From NCBI GenBank assembly GCA_003439945.1, contig QVRM01004774.1, forward strand, positions 124,001 through 188,000: 64,000 bases of DNA. The letters are read 5' to 3'. The stretch is from Dermanyssus gallinae. Lineage: Eukaryota > Arthropoda > Arachnida > Mesostigmata > Dermanyssidae. Below, in pieces: positions 1 to 12,609 of this stretch. Numbering within the stretch: the first letter of the stretch is position 1; the number at the start of each line of letters is the position of its first letter. The position numbers were made by a program, and so were the translations under genes. The notes under the pieces were generated by a model. The model was not told the origin of the DNA and searched no databases. It saw nothing but the letters and a program-made list of their open reading frames with translations.

Positions 1-405
1 TAAAAAATATTTTTTTCAATCGAACAAGGGGCGGGAATGTTGTCTAAAACATAGGCAAGTGAGCGTGAATGCCAACATAAAAGCATTGCAGAGAATTTTA
101 TTTCTTGAGAATTATCTTTAATACAATCTTTTCTCTGATTTGAGCTAACGTAGAATGCAATTTAACAAATGCAAAAATCTCCTCTAAAGACGCACGTATA
201 ATTAGTTTGTCGATAGGATGACTAGGGCTCTCGCAATAGCACATGCAGTGAAGATATGTTAGGATAAAAGTTTGATACAACCACTTTTAGTAATTTTGCT
301 CTCACTCCAAAAGAAGACATTTCCGCCCCTTTGTTCCATTGAAAAAAAAATCCGCTAAGTTGTACAAGACGCTCAAGTTTGTTGCACAAATTCTGGGAAA
401 CCCTG
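1..405. mobile_element. MITE of the same family, cut by the window start
   Basis: The right end CCTGTA (405) and the sequence CGCTCAAGTTTGTTGCACAA match the 48.7-49.1 kb element. GGGGCGGGAATGTTGTCT at 32-49 and its inverted counterpart at 315-335 mark the two arms. The left terminus lies before base 1. The 60-residue minus frame at 98-280 is inside the element and is not taken as a gene. Confidence 0.75.
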
Positions 406-978
406 TATACTGGTTAGCACAAAAAGCAACTGGAATTTTCAACTGTAAATAATTCTAGAAAATTAACGATTTACCCGATTATTTCTTTAAAAAGTACTAT
501 TTAATGCCAACGCTGCTGCGCATCTTGCGTTCTATGCACATATATAAGCAACTGGAATTTTCAACTTTAAGATCAATCCAAAAATGAACGAGTTACCCGA
601 TAATGCATTTAAAAATACGATCCATTGTCCAACTATCCACAAACATCGCTCACCTCTGGACCTTACTGTCGACTCCCTATGGCAAATAATGCTGGTTTCG
701 GCATCCCGACAAATGTTTCTTCGTGTGTTTTTACTGCTTTTGGTGAAGTAAGGGTTATTCCCTCTCGAAGGGCTACAGAGAGCGAGAATACCTTTATGCA
801 AGTCGTGGTCCATTGGAATCCAAATAAAGCCCCATCCGCACGTGTTCTGATTAAAGAATGATGCATGCAAGGGTAATTACTGGAAAGTATACGTCTGCAT
901 AAGGGAAAACAACGGAGATTAAGGTTAAACTTATACTTTACACGTTTATTTGACTGGGCCTACCATTTTTTAGTAATT

Positions 979-1009
<31 letters not shown>

Positions 1010-1479
1010 AACTATGCAACGTGGTTATTACAAATTAATTGTAGCCTAATCGGCACGCGGGTGTGAGCCCATCGTGTTAGTATACCCGTTGTCGGTCGGA
1101 GGCTAAAAATCTACGTCTAAAATCCAACACAGAAGGCCTTCTATACGGCACATACACCTTTTCTATGAAACTTTGCACAAGTTCGCGAATGATGTTTTCA
1201 TAAGGCTAGTTATATCGACCGTAAATTGCACAAGCTCGCCAGCATGCTCGTACAGCCGTACGTTGCTCTTTTCATGATCAAATTTTACAGTCTCTGCGTG
1301 TTCTTTCATTACCATCTTAGATTTGAGATCCTTACCTGTTCTGTGTATCACGTGGCGGAAAACGCAGAGCTGAGCAGGGAAAATTGAAATGTTTGTATAT
1401 ATATATATACTGCGATGCCTAGTCTTAGTCGATACCGAAGTTACAGGGGGAATGTAAGGGCACCAACAGGACAATGCCC

Positions 1480-1513
1480 GTATTTTAGCAGAACGTTGCA
1501 GCATTAAAAGTTA
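1480..1513. repeat. Short repeat also present at 3613-3643
   Basis: CGTTGCAGCATTAAAAGTTA is identical at 1493 and 3621, with weaker flanking similarity (CCAACAGGACAAT / CCAAAAGGACC). It probably marks two decayed copies of one element. Confidence 0.5.
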
Positions 1514-1741
1514 TCTTAACGCTATGTAGAACAAAAGTCACAGTTGTGCGCACTGGCGCTCAGACTCTTGTAGAAGGGATGTTTCGGATACCCAAGCAAA
1601 TCTAGTGGGAAAGATAAACTTGGGCTATCCACTAAGAGTTGCTTGTTTCTGACTTTAAAACGTGTTTGTCAGTAAAACAGAGCAGCGGCTGACTTTTTTT
1701 TTAAATTAAAAAAACGAACTCCACTCGCTGCCGGAGAAGTC

Positions 1742-2300
1742 ATGCGTTGCTGCAGTCCACCATTGGAATTTGTTAACTATTTCCAGCATCTTGGCCTTTG
1801 GGTTCCTTACACAGAAACGACATTTACAACGCACATAAACGAAACAGTACGGAAGGCGCTTGTCTCTCTTTACGGGGAAGTAGGCATTAAGGGAAATTTT
1901 AACCAACCCGAGAGGTGTTTCTAATTATATTTGAAGCGAGTGCTTTGCTTGCCTGACCAAGCAAGAAGCCGTTTTGTGTATCTTATGTTAGACTGTCCTC
2001 CAGCTACTGAAACAATCCCACTAGAGCTGAAGATGCTGCGTACAGTACCTACGAATATTTTATTTCGGAGTGGGAAGCTAAAATCGATGCACCTCTGATC
2101 TGGTCCTGTCGCCTACGGATACATAAGGTACATAGTGCTTGGTTATCACTATCTAGTATGCTCAAGCGCCGCCTTTCACAAGGAGTATGAGTTCTGCGCC
2201 TGCCGGATCTGCCTGCAGAGGTGTGCCAAGTATAATGCTGTGGAATGCACAGCCCTGGCAGCAATAATCGTTGCATTACTTTTCTCGCCAAAAGCATGAA
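1742..2300 (+). mobile_element. Non-LTR retrotransposon fragment (RT thumb region)
   Basis: The plus frame reads EFVNYFQHLGLWVPYTETTF and continues THINETVRKALVSL, the 'yLGvwld..l.f..Hi......kAl..l' segment that follows the reverse transcriptase palm in R1/Jockey/RTE-type elements. The frame stops at 1924. Degenerate DNA of the same element probably continues to about 2300, because 2156-2265 recurs next to another RT relic at 28178-28280. No palm motif is present. Confidence 0.45.
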
Positions 2301-2722
2301 GAAAATAGCGCATATAAAAAAAACATATGAACTGTATATTATACTTCATTTGAGTGAAATAAGCATAATTAAAATTGAAAAGTTTGCAGAACACACAGAC
2401 CCGCAAAAGCAAAGAAAGTATCTTTAACTGCTAAAGAGCTACCGCTTTGCCCTGGATACACTGGGTCCTATCAACGTGGGAAACTGCTACGTTATTGAGA
2501 AATTGAGCAAAACGCCAAGAACAAAATCACAGATATTTAACGCAAGGTACAGCTTTTAAGGCAGATGCTGGTATTGGTTGTCTACAAGGAGCGGCTTTCA
2601 TTGTGGGTTAGTGCCATGAGCCCGTAGAGGACAATGGTATAGCAGACATGTACTGCTTGCAACTAAAAAGTTACAAATGTAACAAGTAAAAAATAGCAAA
2701 AATAAAACCAACTCGAGCAATC

Positions 2723-3253
2723 GTGACCACTATTATTAAAGTTATTTTTGTTTGTAATTTGATGTGTAAAATCGTCGCGGCTACAATGCGAATGGCAGCG
2801 CTGACACGAGGAACTAGTTTTCAAAACAATTCAAGCCAATTTTCCAGTCCGGCAACTTGGAACTGGCGAAGCACGACGGGTCATAAACTCTCTGTTTTTA
2901 AAGGTTTGCCACCTGGGACATTGGGAGGCACAAATTGTATTTCGGAGTTGCTGGTGGCGGTGCTACAGACAGCGGATCCTGCAATTTTGCAGCAAAACGA
3001 CATAGCCGTTTGGGACAACTCAATCCCGGTACCCAGCAAAAGTCAAAACAGGATAACAGCGGCAGCAGCAGCACCGAGAGCGCAAACATTACAGCGAGAA
3101 TCAAGTGCGACCTTACGCAAGGGTCCGTTTTTAGATGCTGCTGCTGTACTCAGCAATAAAACGACCTGTGCGTTCGTTATCTATACACAGTTTTTTTTGG
3201 GCCATTTTGGGAAATGCTTGGTGCACATACGTAACGGAGCTGCAGTGACGTGA
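2723..3253 (+). other. 176-codon open frame, doubtful
   Basis: An open frame from GTG/ATG to TGA with an Ala/Gln-rich middle and a hydrophobic C-terminal stretch, no recognised domain. A shorter plus frame (2935-3159) and a minus frame overlap it. An ORF of this length is only mildly unexpected in 64 kb, so I treat it as unproven. Confidence 0.15.
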
Positions 3254-3259
3254 CTTGTT

Positions 3260-4900
3260 TGGAACTCCAAACATTCACTAAACCTGTACTATATGTTTAT
3301 CGGCACAGCTTTGGAAAAGTCTATGCATATCATTTATTGCGCGAGACGATGCCATAAATGAATTACTACTACACAGTAATTATCTTGCTTTTAAAGACGT
3401 TGTATTGCGCGTACACGCAACATACATCATATATCAAGCTGTTGTGCCTCTGTATAAACTATGAAATCTAAACGAAAAAGCATTGTATGCTAAAAGGCTT
3501 TTCTTTTACAAGATGCTATTGTCGACTTACCGCCATGACGTCGTCGTAATCTTAGTTATATGGCTTAGTAGTGGCGAGCAGTTCAGTGCGCCAAAAGGAC
3601 CGTATCTCTTTAGGACAGCACGTTGCAGCATTAAAAGTTATATTTCGTAATTGTGGACAAACAAGTTCTAAACGAACACGAAAGCAAACAGGAGAAAACT
3701 TCAAGAGAACCCAACACACATTAGTATATCTGAGGCACGTGTAACTCACATGACTAAAACGTGTCTGCAATAAATGTTGGTACATTGACACACAAAGAGA
3801 ACTGGCATTTAATATTATACTTTATATGTAGTTGCGTTACAAATGTTTAGTATATTGGCACACCTACGAATCCAGATAGACCTAATATATGTATGAGTAT
3901 AGTGAAGAGAAACATGTTGGTTGGAGTCGTCTGAGTTAACATGGTGTAACAAAAACAACACACGGAGGCCGCTTCAAACCTGCGTAGACGCTTATCCAAT
4001 TTATTTATTTCTAAAGCCTTCAGTATATACAAATATATCAAAACAACGCGAACCTATATTTGTTTAGGCAGAATTTGTTTAAATTTTGTTCAAAAACTGC
4101 TTCAATGTCCCGCCCATGCAATAGACATGTCCGTGACTTCAATGTGCCGTTGTTCGCGTGAAGAGTCACATGGTCACTGGCGAACTAACTTAACACACAC
4201 AGTATAAATATATTTGAGTGCTTCAGAAACTATTATTTTGATGCAAAAGCAACACTTGTGGACGTAAAGCTTTTCGCTTCTTTTGTGAATCGCATTTCCT
4301 GGATCCTTGACGCGAAAGTAAGAGACTAAGAGGCGGCAGATTGAAATCGACTGGTACACTATCGCTTGAATCACACCCATGAAGAACCTATTTGCTGTGC
4401 CTCCTGCATTCCTGATGGTGTCTTAACTTGACCCACTTTTAGAGTCTTCCTCTTATAAGCAATAAAAAAATATGTATATATATATTCTATTAGCATGAGA
4501 CAACATAAATCTAGATAGACCTAATTTAGTAATGGCCCGAAGTGCGTCTTCACGCACGTTCGTACAAGAAAGCAACTGAATAACCGTTATTTATTGATTG
4601 GGTTTGTTGGGTCCTTGCACATCGACCGAGTTCAAATCGAGTCGAATCGAGTGGCCGACTCGCAATTTGGACAACAAATCAAAACCGTATAAAGACCTGT
4701 ACTTACTGCTAGACTTTTACGACTACTACTACCTTTTTAATTAAACATTTCTTACAACTAGTTTCGTTACTGCTAAATTTTCAATAAATATAAATATGTT
4801 ACAACCGTTTTTAATTGAACATATGTTACAATTATTTTTGTTTCTACTGTCATTTTACTTTGCTGAGACTACTACTACGAGTGCTACGACTAGCACCTAT
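3260..4900. other. No gene seen
   Basis: AT-rich DNA with short minus frames (for example 3552-3791, 3847-4041 and 4174-4380) that look random. Apart from the short repeat at 3613-3643, nothing is recognisable. Confidence 0.6.
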
Positions 4901-7900
4901 AGTTTAGGTGCTAACTGCAACTATAGCTAGCTATAACTATCCAGAGTGTGCGTGGCGCTATCAAGTGTTACTATTCGCTCTATTGTGTATACGAACTATC
5001 AGATATCGTGGCGTGGTTGTTACCGCTGCTGCAGCTGGTTGTCGTCGTGGTGATGGTGGTGGTGGTGGTGGTGGTGGTGTTGTTACGGCAGTCAAATCCG
5101 CCGCCACAGCCCCCCCACGTCCCCACACGAACGTTGGGACTTGGAACGACCCTCGACCGACTTCGTTAAAAGTTTTCGCGGCCCGTCCATTGGAAGACAT
5201 CGAGGCGTTCTCGCCTTACGCGCTCAAAGTATCAGCTATCGCTAACGCTGTGATCCCGCCACGCTGCGGGCCCTGTCTGCCCACCATCGGTGCCTCGAGC
5301 AGCATCGTTGCTGCCGCCGCCATTGCCGGCCTGTCATGCTGCTGAAGCACTCGACTCCACTGTTGTTGCCGTTGTGCCTCCTTCGTCGGAATGCTGTTGC
5401 TTGTGGTCTCCCGTTCCTTCGTCGGGCTCCCGTCGTGATTGCCTCGCACGGATGTTCAGGCCCATATTTAACGCTCGTGGCAGTCAGCCCGTGTTCACGC
5501 CTCACCGCGGGAATTAGGAATTAGCGCGGCCTGCCTTCTCCGCTGCCGCCGCCGCCGCCCGAAGGGACGGAAAACCGGACGGCCATAGCAGCGACTTGGT
5601 TGGCGCTACTTGGTTGATCGCAACGCGGGCGGACTGCAACGTCTCGGCTCTTCGTCAGGGACTTTACGCCACTTGAACTGGTAGCCGGCACACTCGGTCG
5701 ACCCGGGCATCACAGCGTTCCTTAAGCGATGTGAAGTCAAGCCTACGCGATCCCGCCACGTAGGAGGGGGAACAGGACAATGCGTATACGGGGCAACGGC
5801 CTTGCCCAGCGACCGGCCTGATAAACGCAGCCTATCTATCTATTGTTTCTGTCCGAGGGTTACAACGGCCATGTTGTCGATGCAAGCCGCAAAATTGAAA
5901 TTGGCGTGTTTTCCACTGTAGATTGTATGATTGTTCTGAATTCAGTCTCAAACTTAGAAGATGTCTAGGTAGGATTATTTTATTAAGACTTATTCTTATT
6001 TAAAGCAACTGAGATAGGCATAGTTTCACCACATAGTATTTATTGTAGTTTGCCAGCCCTGTAATAGAAGGCGCTAGCCTTCTGAGTCACGTAGTCGTCA
6101 TCTGCGCGCCTTATCCACCTCAAATATATGAAGCTAGATTGCATATTGGATCGTACACCGTACAAACGTACCCGCATGCCAAGGTTTTTTCCTCCTTAAT
6201 ATCAGCTCTCAAGCAATAGGCGTCAATAAAACAAACAAAGATTCGCAACGTCTGTGCACTGTCATACGCCGCAGTGACCATTTGGCCGAGAAGCTACGTT
6301 TGACCTTTCTCTTCAACTCTATGGGTGTCCAACTCAGCAAATGCCAAACGACGTCACATACTGAGATGAGGGTCGATTTCAATTCCAGTACGACGCATGG
6401 ATTGAGCAACCGCTAGCGCTGTACTGCGTCTATACATCATACATTCCTGTCCACATAGTACACGTGGTACAAGCGGCATTAATACTGCTGCTGCTGTCGG
6501 CTGCGTGGCTGTGTAAGCACTCTTGGTGATGATCTGCATCCGCTGCAAGCAAGCACGACTGACTTTTCTCCTCCTGGCGACTGAGACGCGTCGACCTTGC
6601 CCGGTAGACGGACGCAAGCGCGACAGAATGGATAAAGGAGGCAACGGTGGCTAGATAGACAGAGAGACAGACAAACTTTAATAAAAGTCCTTATATGCGC
6701 ATGCGGATTGGGAGCATAATAGGTATGGGTATAACAGTTGGTCGTCCGAGTCTCTATGGTTTACGTGTGCGCGTAGATCATCTCAAGACTTTGACGTGAG
6801 CAGGGATAGAGGGGGCAGGGGAGATAGAGGGAGGAATAAAGTGAGGAAAGGAGGAACGCCGCTTTGTGTGCTCTGCGCGCGAGACGCGTGGAGTGTGGAG
6901 GGATCCATGCCACCGGCGCCAGAACAGAGTTGAGACACGAAGTTGGAGCAAAGTGGGGCTCTAGCCGCGGAAAGAGAGCCAAAAAAGGTAAAACAGAAAG
7001 AGACAAAGGAGAGAGGGGGGGGGGGGAGAGGACGAGATCGATAGTGAAGGCGACATTGGGAAGCGTGCAAACAACTAACAGCGGCAATGCCTACCATCAA
7101 CCACGTCCGAGTCCAACGGTCCGGCCAGCGCGGACTCTCGACTGACCCTGTACGATGATGCATCCGGAGCGGAAGTGGCTTACGCAGTGACACTCTCCGA
7201 CAAACATCCGGTCCGTTTCGGCGAGCTGCGTTGGTGGTCCTCATACTAGGACATCGGCCCATTGTCCACTCGATGAAGATAATGATTATGATGACAATGA
7301 CGATGTTGATAATGATAGCAATAATGCTGTGTCTGATGGTGTGTACACGCATTGTATGCGCATGTAGCATCAACCAACACAGCGCTTCGGAATGCTCGGT
7401 TCCCGTTCCCTGCGCGCTTTCTCTCTCTCCGTCTTGCCGCTCTGTGTTCCCATGTATTTCCATGCTCGGCTTTTCTTTCCTCCTTCCTTCTCTCTATCTG
7501 CCTATATTTCGGTTTTTCCCTTTATGTCCCTCTTTCGTCGGTCTCTATCTTTGCTGCCGCTGCTGTTGCTGATTGATGTTAGTCAGACGTGCCTTGTTTA
7601 CCTTTCTGCTGCCGAGTTGCTGTGCTTTCGGGAGAGCAGATAATACTGCCGTTTGGAAATGGCATTCGCGTACGACAGAGACAAGACTGACTCGTTCACT
7701 GGCTAAAGGGTTTTTCTCCTAGTCATTGTTCGGCGTGACTGCTGCTATGCTGTATGCTGGGGTAGCCGTTTATGGAGGACAGAGAGAGAGAGAGAGAGAG
7801 ACAGAGACAAGCGTGCCGCAAAACAACAATGTACATAACAATGGTGCCAGTGTATGCCTGATAGCGCGGTTGTTGTCGTTGTCAAGGAGACTAAGCGCCA

Positions 7901-8875
7901 TGCTATACCTTGGTCGTTCTTTTACGTGAAATTACTACGATTGAGTGACGGTAACTTGCGGTGCACCCTTGCTGTACGGAGGTTCGATTTGTTTGTTTTG
8001 TGCTTTATAATACGCGTCTGCTCTTCGCCTCCATAATTTTCGTGAGCAAGACACAAGGCCAGTCGTTTGGAGTTTGCGGATTAAGTTGACCAGTACTGTC
8101 ATAGCTGTTGTTGTTGCTCCTGTTGTTGTTGTAGCTGTTGTTGTCTTCTGTGTGCTTTCTGCGGCTGTTGTTGTTGTTGTTGCTATTATCGTTATTACTT
8201 GTGTAGCTTTCACTGTTGTTATTAGGGCTGGAACAGTTGTGTTTACTGCATGTACACACACGCTCACACACACATCTAGGCGGCTCCTCTGGGACCCTTG
8301 CAGCCCGTAAAAGCTGGCTTGGGCTCCGATTTTATCTCTCTCGCTCTGTCTCTTCGGTGCCACAGTACGGTGGTCATGCCGCCACCGTTTCCTTTTCATC
8401 TCTGGGCAAAGAAACCGCCGTTTGTGTGTCACTCACATGTGCTTATACGTACTACATCTTCCGACACATACGTGGTGGTGGTGCAGACAAAAGATTAGTC
8501 GGCGTCGTGACCGATTCTCCTGGGGGCAGCGTGTGTCAGCTTTGCTCGGATAATGTCAGTCTTACCCAGCGTAAAAGACAACAATGACAACAACGACAAC
8601 GACGACGACGACAACAACAACAGTAGTAGCAGAGTAATCGACGCGTCGTCAAGAGCTGTAAGTACGACGTATTCCTTCTGTCGTCTATAGGCGTGATGTA
8701 AGAATCGTGCCTGTCCAGATAGCAGCTGTGTAGCACGATGATGTGTCACAATTAGTCCATCCTCTGTGGTGGGGAACCGCTATGCGCCTATCGACCGAGC
8801 CAGGGCAGCCCCAGCAAAGCCTGGACCTGTCTTACAAACGGCTCGAGTCGTCCAACAAATACGGGAAAAATCCGC

Positions 8876-8948
8876 ACCCCCCCCGAGCAATCCCCCTTCC
8901 CCCCCGAGCACCCCCCCCCCGAGCAATCCCCCCCCCCCCCACCCACCC
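8876..8948. repeat. C-rich block (G-quadruplex/i-motif capable)
   Basis: Runs of 5 to 14 C separated by GAGCAAT or GAGCA occur four times. The minus strand can form stacked G-quartets. The proline-rich translation of the plus frame (8743-9480, 245 residues) arises from this composition and is not accepted as a gene. Confidence 0.9.
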
Positions 8949-9769
8949 AAGCCCGAAGAGTCCGAATCTTCATCTCCTCGTTCTTTGCTATATCTTTGTT
9001 CGCAGCGCGCTGATCTTCGCCATGTGCCACAGCGTCAATATCGCCAGGCGGCTAGTGCGCTCTGCTAGATATTCTCCATGCTCCACGCTCCTCCACGGGC
9101 CCCCACGTACACAAATACGCTTACACCCTAGGACGCCTTCACGCAAGCGCCAAGTACATGCGCAAAAATGGCACGCTGTACAGATATACATGCTGAGCAC
9201 TCGCGTACACGGGCATTGCCAGCATGTCACTTGCCAAAGCCGCCGCCGACGACATCTATTTCACGTACGTCGACTTACGCCAAGCAGAACTTTAGACCAG
9301 CGGCCAGTAGCCGGCTTACAAACAGCAAATCGCCAGCCGGCAAACGCACCTTCAGGGCGAGATGTCGCCTGTCTACTCTTGCTTCTATATCCCCTTCCTT
9401 TCTATCTTTCGTTTTTTTGTTCGCTCATCTGCTTCCTCGAATTTGTTTTCCCAACTTTCCGCGACACTCTTTGTAGCTGACGGGGGACGCCCAACGGGGG
9501 ACTAGACGTTCCGTTGCACGAATCAACGACGCAGTGACTGAAAAAGAACATTCTCTACCGCAAAACACCACCCTACAATTCCAGGCCATATGATGAAGGA
9601 GCTGCCATCCGCGCCGCCTAGTTTAGGTCCTAATTCCCGTCACGACACAAGGAGTGATGCTGCACGGCAACAGTCATAGCATTTAGCGCACCGGTGGTGG
9701 CCTGAAGGAACCAAGAGCACTGATCTGGCACGTGTCGACGATCCTCCCGTCTCAACGTCCACGTGGGGC

Positions 9770-9847
9770 ACCGTGTCCGATACAAGGGGACACCGTGTCC
9801 GGTACAAGGGGGAACCGTGTCCGGTACAAGGGGGAACCGTGTCGCAG
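9770..9847. repeat. 22-bp minisatellite, 3.4 copies
   Basis: The unit ACCGTGTCCGGTACAAGGGG plus GA starts at 9770, 9792 and 9814, with a partial fourth unit at 9836. Copies 2 and 3 are identical and copy 1 differs by three bases. All minus frames remain open, which gives spurious ORFs. Confidence 0.95.
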
Positions 9848-10447
9848 ACGAAGATTGCTGCAGCTGCTGCTGCAAACACTACTAGTATGAACTATGTTAT
9901 ATACAACTCGGGCTAGCAAAAGCGAAGGGGCGCACTTGTGCTCAACGAGTTCTGGCAGAAATGCAGGCCGCGTATGAATCATTGCCGGCTTGCGCCCCTC
10001 GGATGACCGCCTAAGTAAGCCTATGCACAACTGTACCCATAATAGTAGTACGCTGGCTTCGGAACGGCAATGAGCAAATGGCGGGAAGTGGTGTTGCAGT
10101 AACAAGAGAGAGAGAGAGAGAGCAAAAAAGACAATCGATCGAGGAGAAACCTAATGGGAAATCGACATAAACTATGCTAGACTATGCAGCAGTAAGATAG
10201 GGCGCAGCGTAGCTACAATAGTGTGTTGCAGAATGAGGTAGACAGAATGATACAACGAGACAAAGGGAAGAGATTGTATCCGAGACGTCGAAGTCGTGGC
10301 TCCATTTGATGTGATCGGAGACTAGACTCGAGAGAGAAGAAGAAGAAGAAGAAGCAGAAGAGATTGACGCCTAATTGCAGTTTAACTAGCTGGCAGTTAA
10401 TCCGCTACGATAACCATGCGTTGGCCGCGCAATATCAATATAAAATG

Positions 10448-10513
10448 AGCCAGACCATCATTGCTATAAAAAATGTCATCATAAGACATTTTTATAGCAA
10501 TGATGGTCGGGCT
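10448..10513. other. Near-perfect 66-nt hairpin
   Basis: The left arm GACCATCATTGCTATAAA continues to 10477 and is mirrored by 10485-10508 with a single bulged A. The loop is ATCATAA, and the stem extends weakly to AGCC/GGCT outside. Its size and single bulge resemble a microRNA precursor or a very small foldback element. No transcript evidence is available. Confidence 0.8.
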
Positions 10514-10612
10514 GGATGGAGACTCGATACATTGTGGATAATCCTGACTGACTCCACGATATATCAAGGAAGACATAGTTGCACTATAGCAGGAAGACAC
10601 GATAGTGACAAA

Positions 10613-10613
<1 letters not shown>

Positions 10614-10698
<85 letters not shown>
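10614..10698. repeat. (TA)n microsatellite
   Basis: About 85 bp of TA with one GCA interruption. The Tyr-Ile repeat frames over it are artefacts. Confidence 0.97.
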
Positions 10699-10702
<4 letters not shown>

Positions 10703-12184
10703 CACACGCTTTATCTCGAACGCCGCAGTAGACGGGCTACGCGCGCTTAACACCACAATGCATCGCACCGAATGGAACCTCTTTCACATGTTCCGCGTGG
10801 AGGTGACCTTTTCGTCGAAAACAAGCAAGGTCAAGTCAAACAAAAACGTACGCTTTAGCTGCTAACTGCTGCTGCTGCTATAGTACATGCGCACGTTCCT
10901 CACAGGGTAGTAGTGAAAACCATCTTGTCGAAAAATATCACAACAACGCGGTGGGGCGTGGGACACGGAGCCGTACGAATCGGCTGAAGCTTTTGTTCCT
11001 ACCAATCAGCGAGAGGATGATGTTCGAGATCATCTCGACGAGCACACGGTGTTGTTTTCTGCATGATATGGCTCTATAGTTGCGCTAACAGAGCGCGAAG
11101 CTGTGCACGCGCAGATGCACGTATCGAGTTCGTGGAAAGTAATGAACCTAAACTAATCGGCGGTTGGTTGGTTGGTTGGTTGGTTACTACATAGCGCGCC
11201 TTCAACGTAAGCGAGTGGCAGCAATACTGGCTTAATGTGCGTGCGGTTCTACCCGAAAATAGTAGGCTAATGTAAGCTATAAAATGGAAGCCAAAGAGGA
11301 AAGAGTCCGGATCCGTACGTCCATGCCGCGTCCAGCTATTAGCAACATTAATTTAATAGATAGCAACACAGTCACCTGAGGCATTCGGCGCGAATGATCA
11401 AGGTGTTTAACATCTCAATTATGTATAATCATAGTAATAATATGTGTACATAGTGTGCCGCTGTATGCGGGTAGTCGTTGAATGTGGATGCAAGCGCATT
11501 AGCATCACGCTGCAATTGCTCGCATTATCGTCGTTGTAATATGTGTCACGCATTAATTAATATGACGTTTATTATCACCTTTGTTAGATACATTGTGAAA
11601 AATTGTGTTAGTATACACACGTGCCAGTTTCGTATTCAAATATATACATCTACATGTTTCCAATCCGAGGATAGTCTCCTTTCCGGTGTTCTCATGATTT
11701 AACAGTATGCTATTGGGATCCCTCCATTAGAGCGAGACTACTATGTCTCTAACGAAGTCACTTCTAGGAATGATGCTGCGTGGTACCTGGCGCAAAAGTT
11801 CCCGTATCTACTGCAAATACAGGTATCACACGGCACTTGAAAACCTAATGTTCTGCAGAGAATGTGGTGATACCCATGAACCGCAAAGCGTGTTACAATA
11901 ATATGCCTATTGATCCTGGTAAGTCCTTTTTATGCGTCGTTGGTCATTGCACCCGTATCATAAAATTTAGGGATGATTTCTGCCATCTACCGCTCCCAAA
12001 AGCTAATGAACTCTAATCTGGAGTAGTCGGAAGGTCGAAACGTCGCTGAAGATCTTCTATAAATGTGTCACATCTTAGATAAAGCATGGATGTCAAATAA
12101 TTACGGCACTCGTGCTATAAAGCGTGAAGACCTAACAATTATTAAGAATTTAGTAAAAATGATTCTGTTTATGGTTGCAACGTC

Positions 12185-12258
<74 letters not shown>
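12185..12258. repeat. (TA)n microsatellite
   Basis: An uninterrupted TA run of about 74 bp. Another of 45 bp is at 12557-12601, abutting the transposase relic. Confidence 0.97.
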
Positions 12259-12259
<1 letters not shown>

Positions 12260-12555
12260 ACGCTTAGCTCTATACTACGAGTAAATCGCGAGGCTCTAAC
12301 TCGACACACCAGTTTGAAAATGCATCAGGAAGCAGATTAGCCAAGTAGTTTCGAAACACATAGTCTAAGCGCATAATAGATATGCTCACTAATCATTACG
12401 CAATTTAAGGGCACACACGCGTTTGACTTGATAAATTCGCTAAAATATTACTGCTTTGTCAAAGGAAGTTAAGACGCACAAAATCCAATAAAACAAAACG
12501 GGACTACCAGCAATTCAATCCAGTTGCAGTAGCATTCGCAGCCGAATCTTCAATA

Positions 12556-12604
<49 letters not shown>

Positions 12605-12609
12605 CCGCA

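Larger units (their letters stand above)
4900..9880. other. GC-richer region with low-complexity tracts
   Basis: It contains (GTG)n at 5048-5080, G runs at 7014-7027, (GAT)n-like 7270-7325, C/T-rich 7420-7560, (AG)n 7781-7802, and GTT/TTG repeats at 8100-8215. Many overlapping frames of 60-245 codons are open on both strands because stops are rare here. The least artefactual are 4908-5345 plus (145 residues, GC-rich third positions after the GTG tract) and 6362-6542 minus (CTTGCAG|CGG to CTCA|GTATGT), but neither matches a family I know. It could be the promoter or first-exon region of a gene. Confidence 0.4.
9880..12180. other. Mostly unassigned
   Basis: Holds (AG)n at 10108-10120, (GAA)n at 10337-10355, the hairpin at 10448, a (TA)n tract, and (GGTT)n at 11163-11186. 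A strong donor-like CCTG|GTAAGTCC occurs at about 11918 on the plus strand, but no exon could be defined around it. Confidence 0.5.

Noticed and set aside
4948..5200. Val-rich and Pro-rich frames over (GTG)n
   Set aside because: Products of a trinucleotide repeat.
6783..7463. 226-codon minus frame
   Set aside because: Composed of translated GAT/G-rich/CT tracts, with competing open frames on both strands and no family features.
8743..9480. Longest open frame (245 codons, plus)
   Set aside because: It runs through C-rich low-complexity DNA that removes stops; the translation is Pro/Arg-rich with no domain, and all frames nearby are open.
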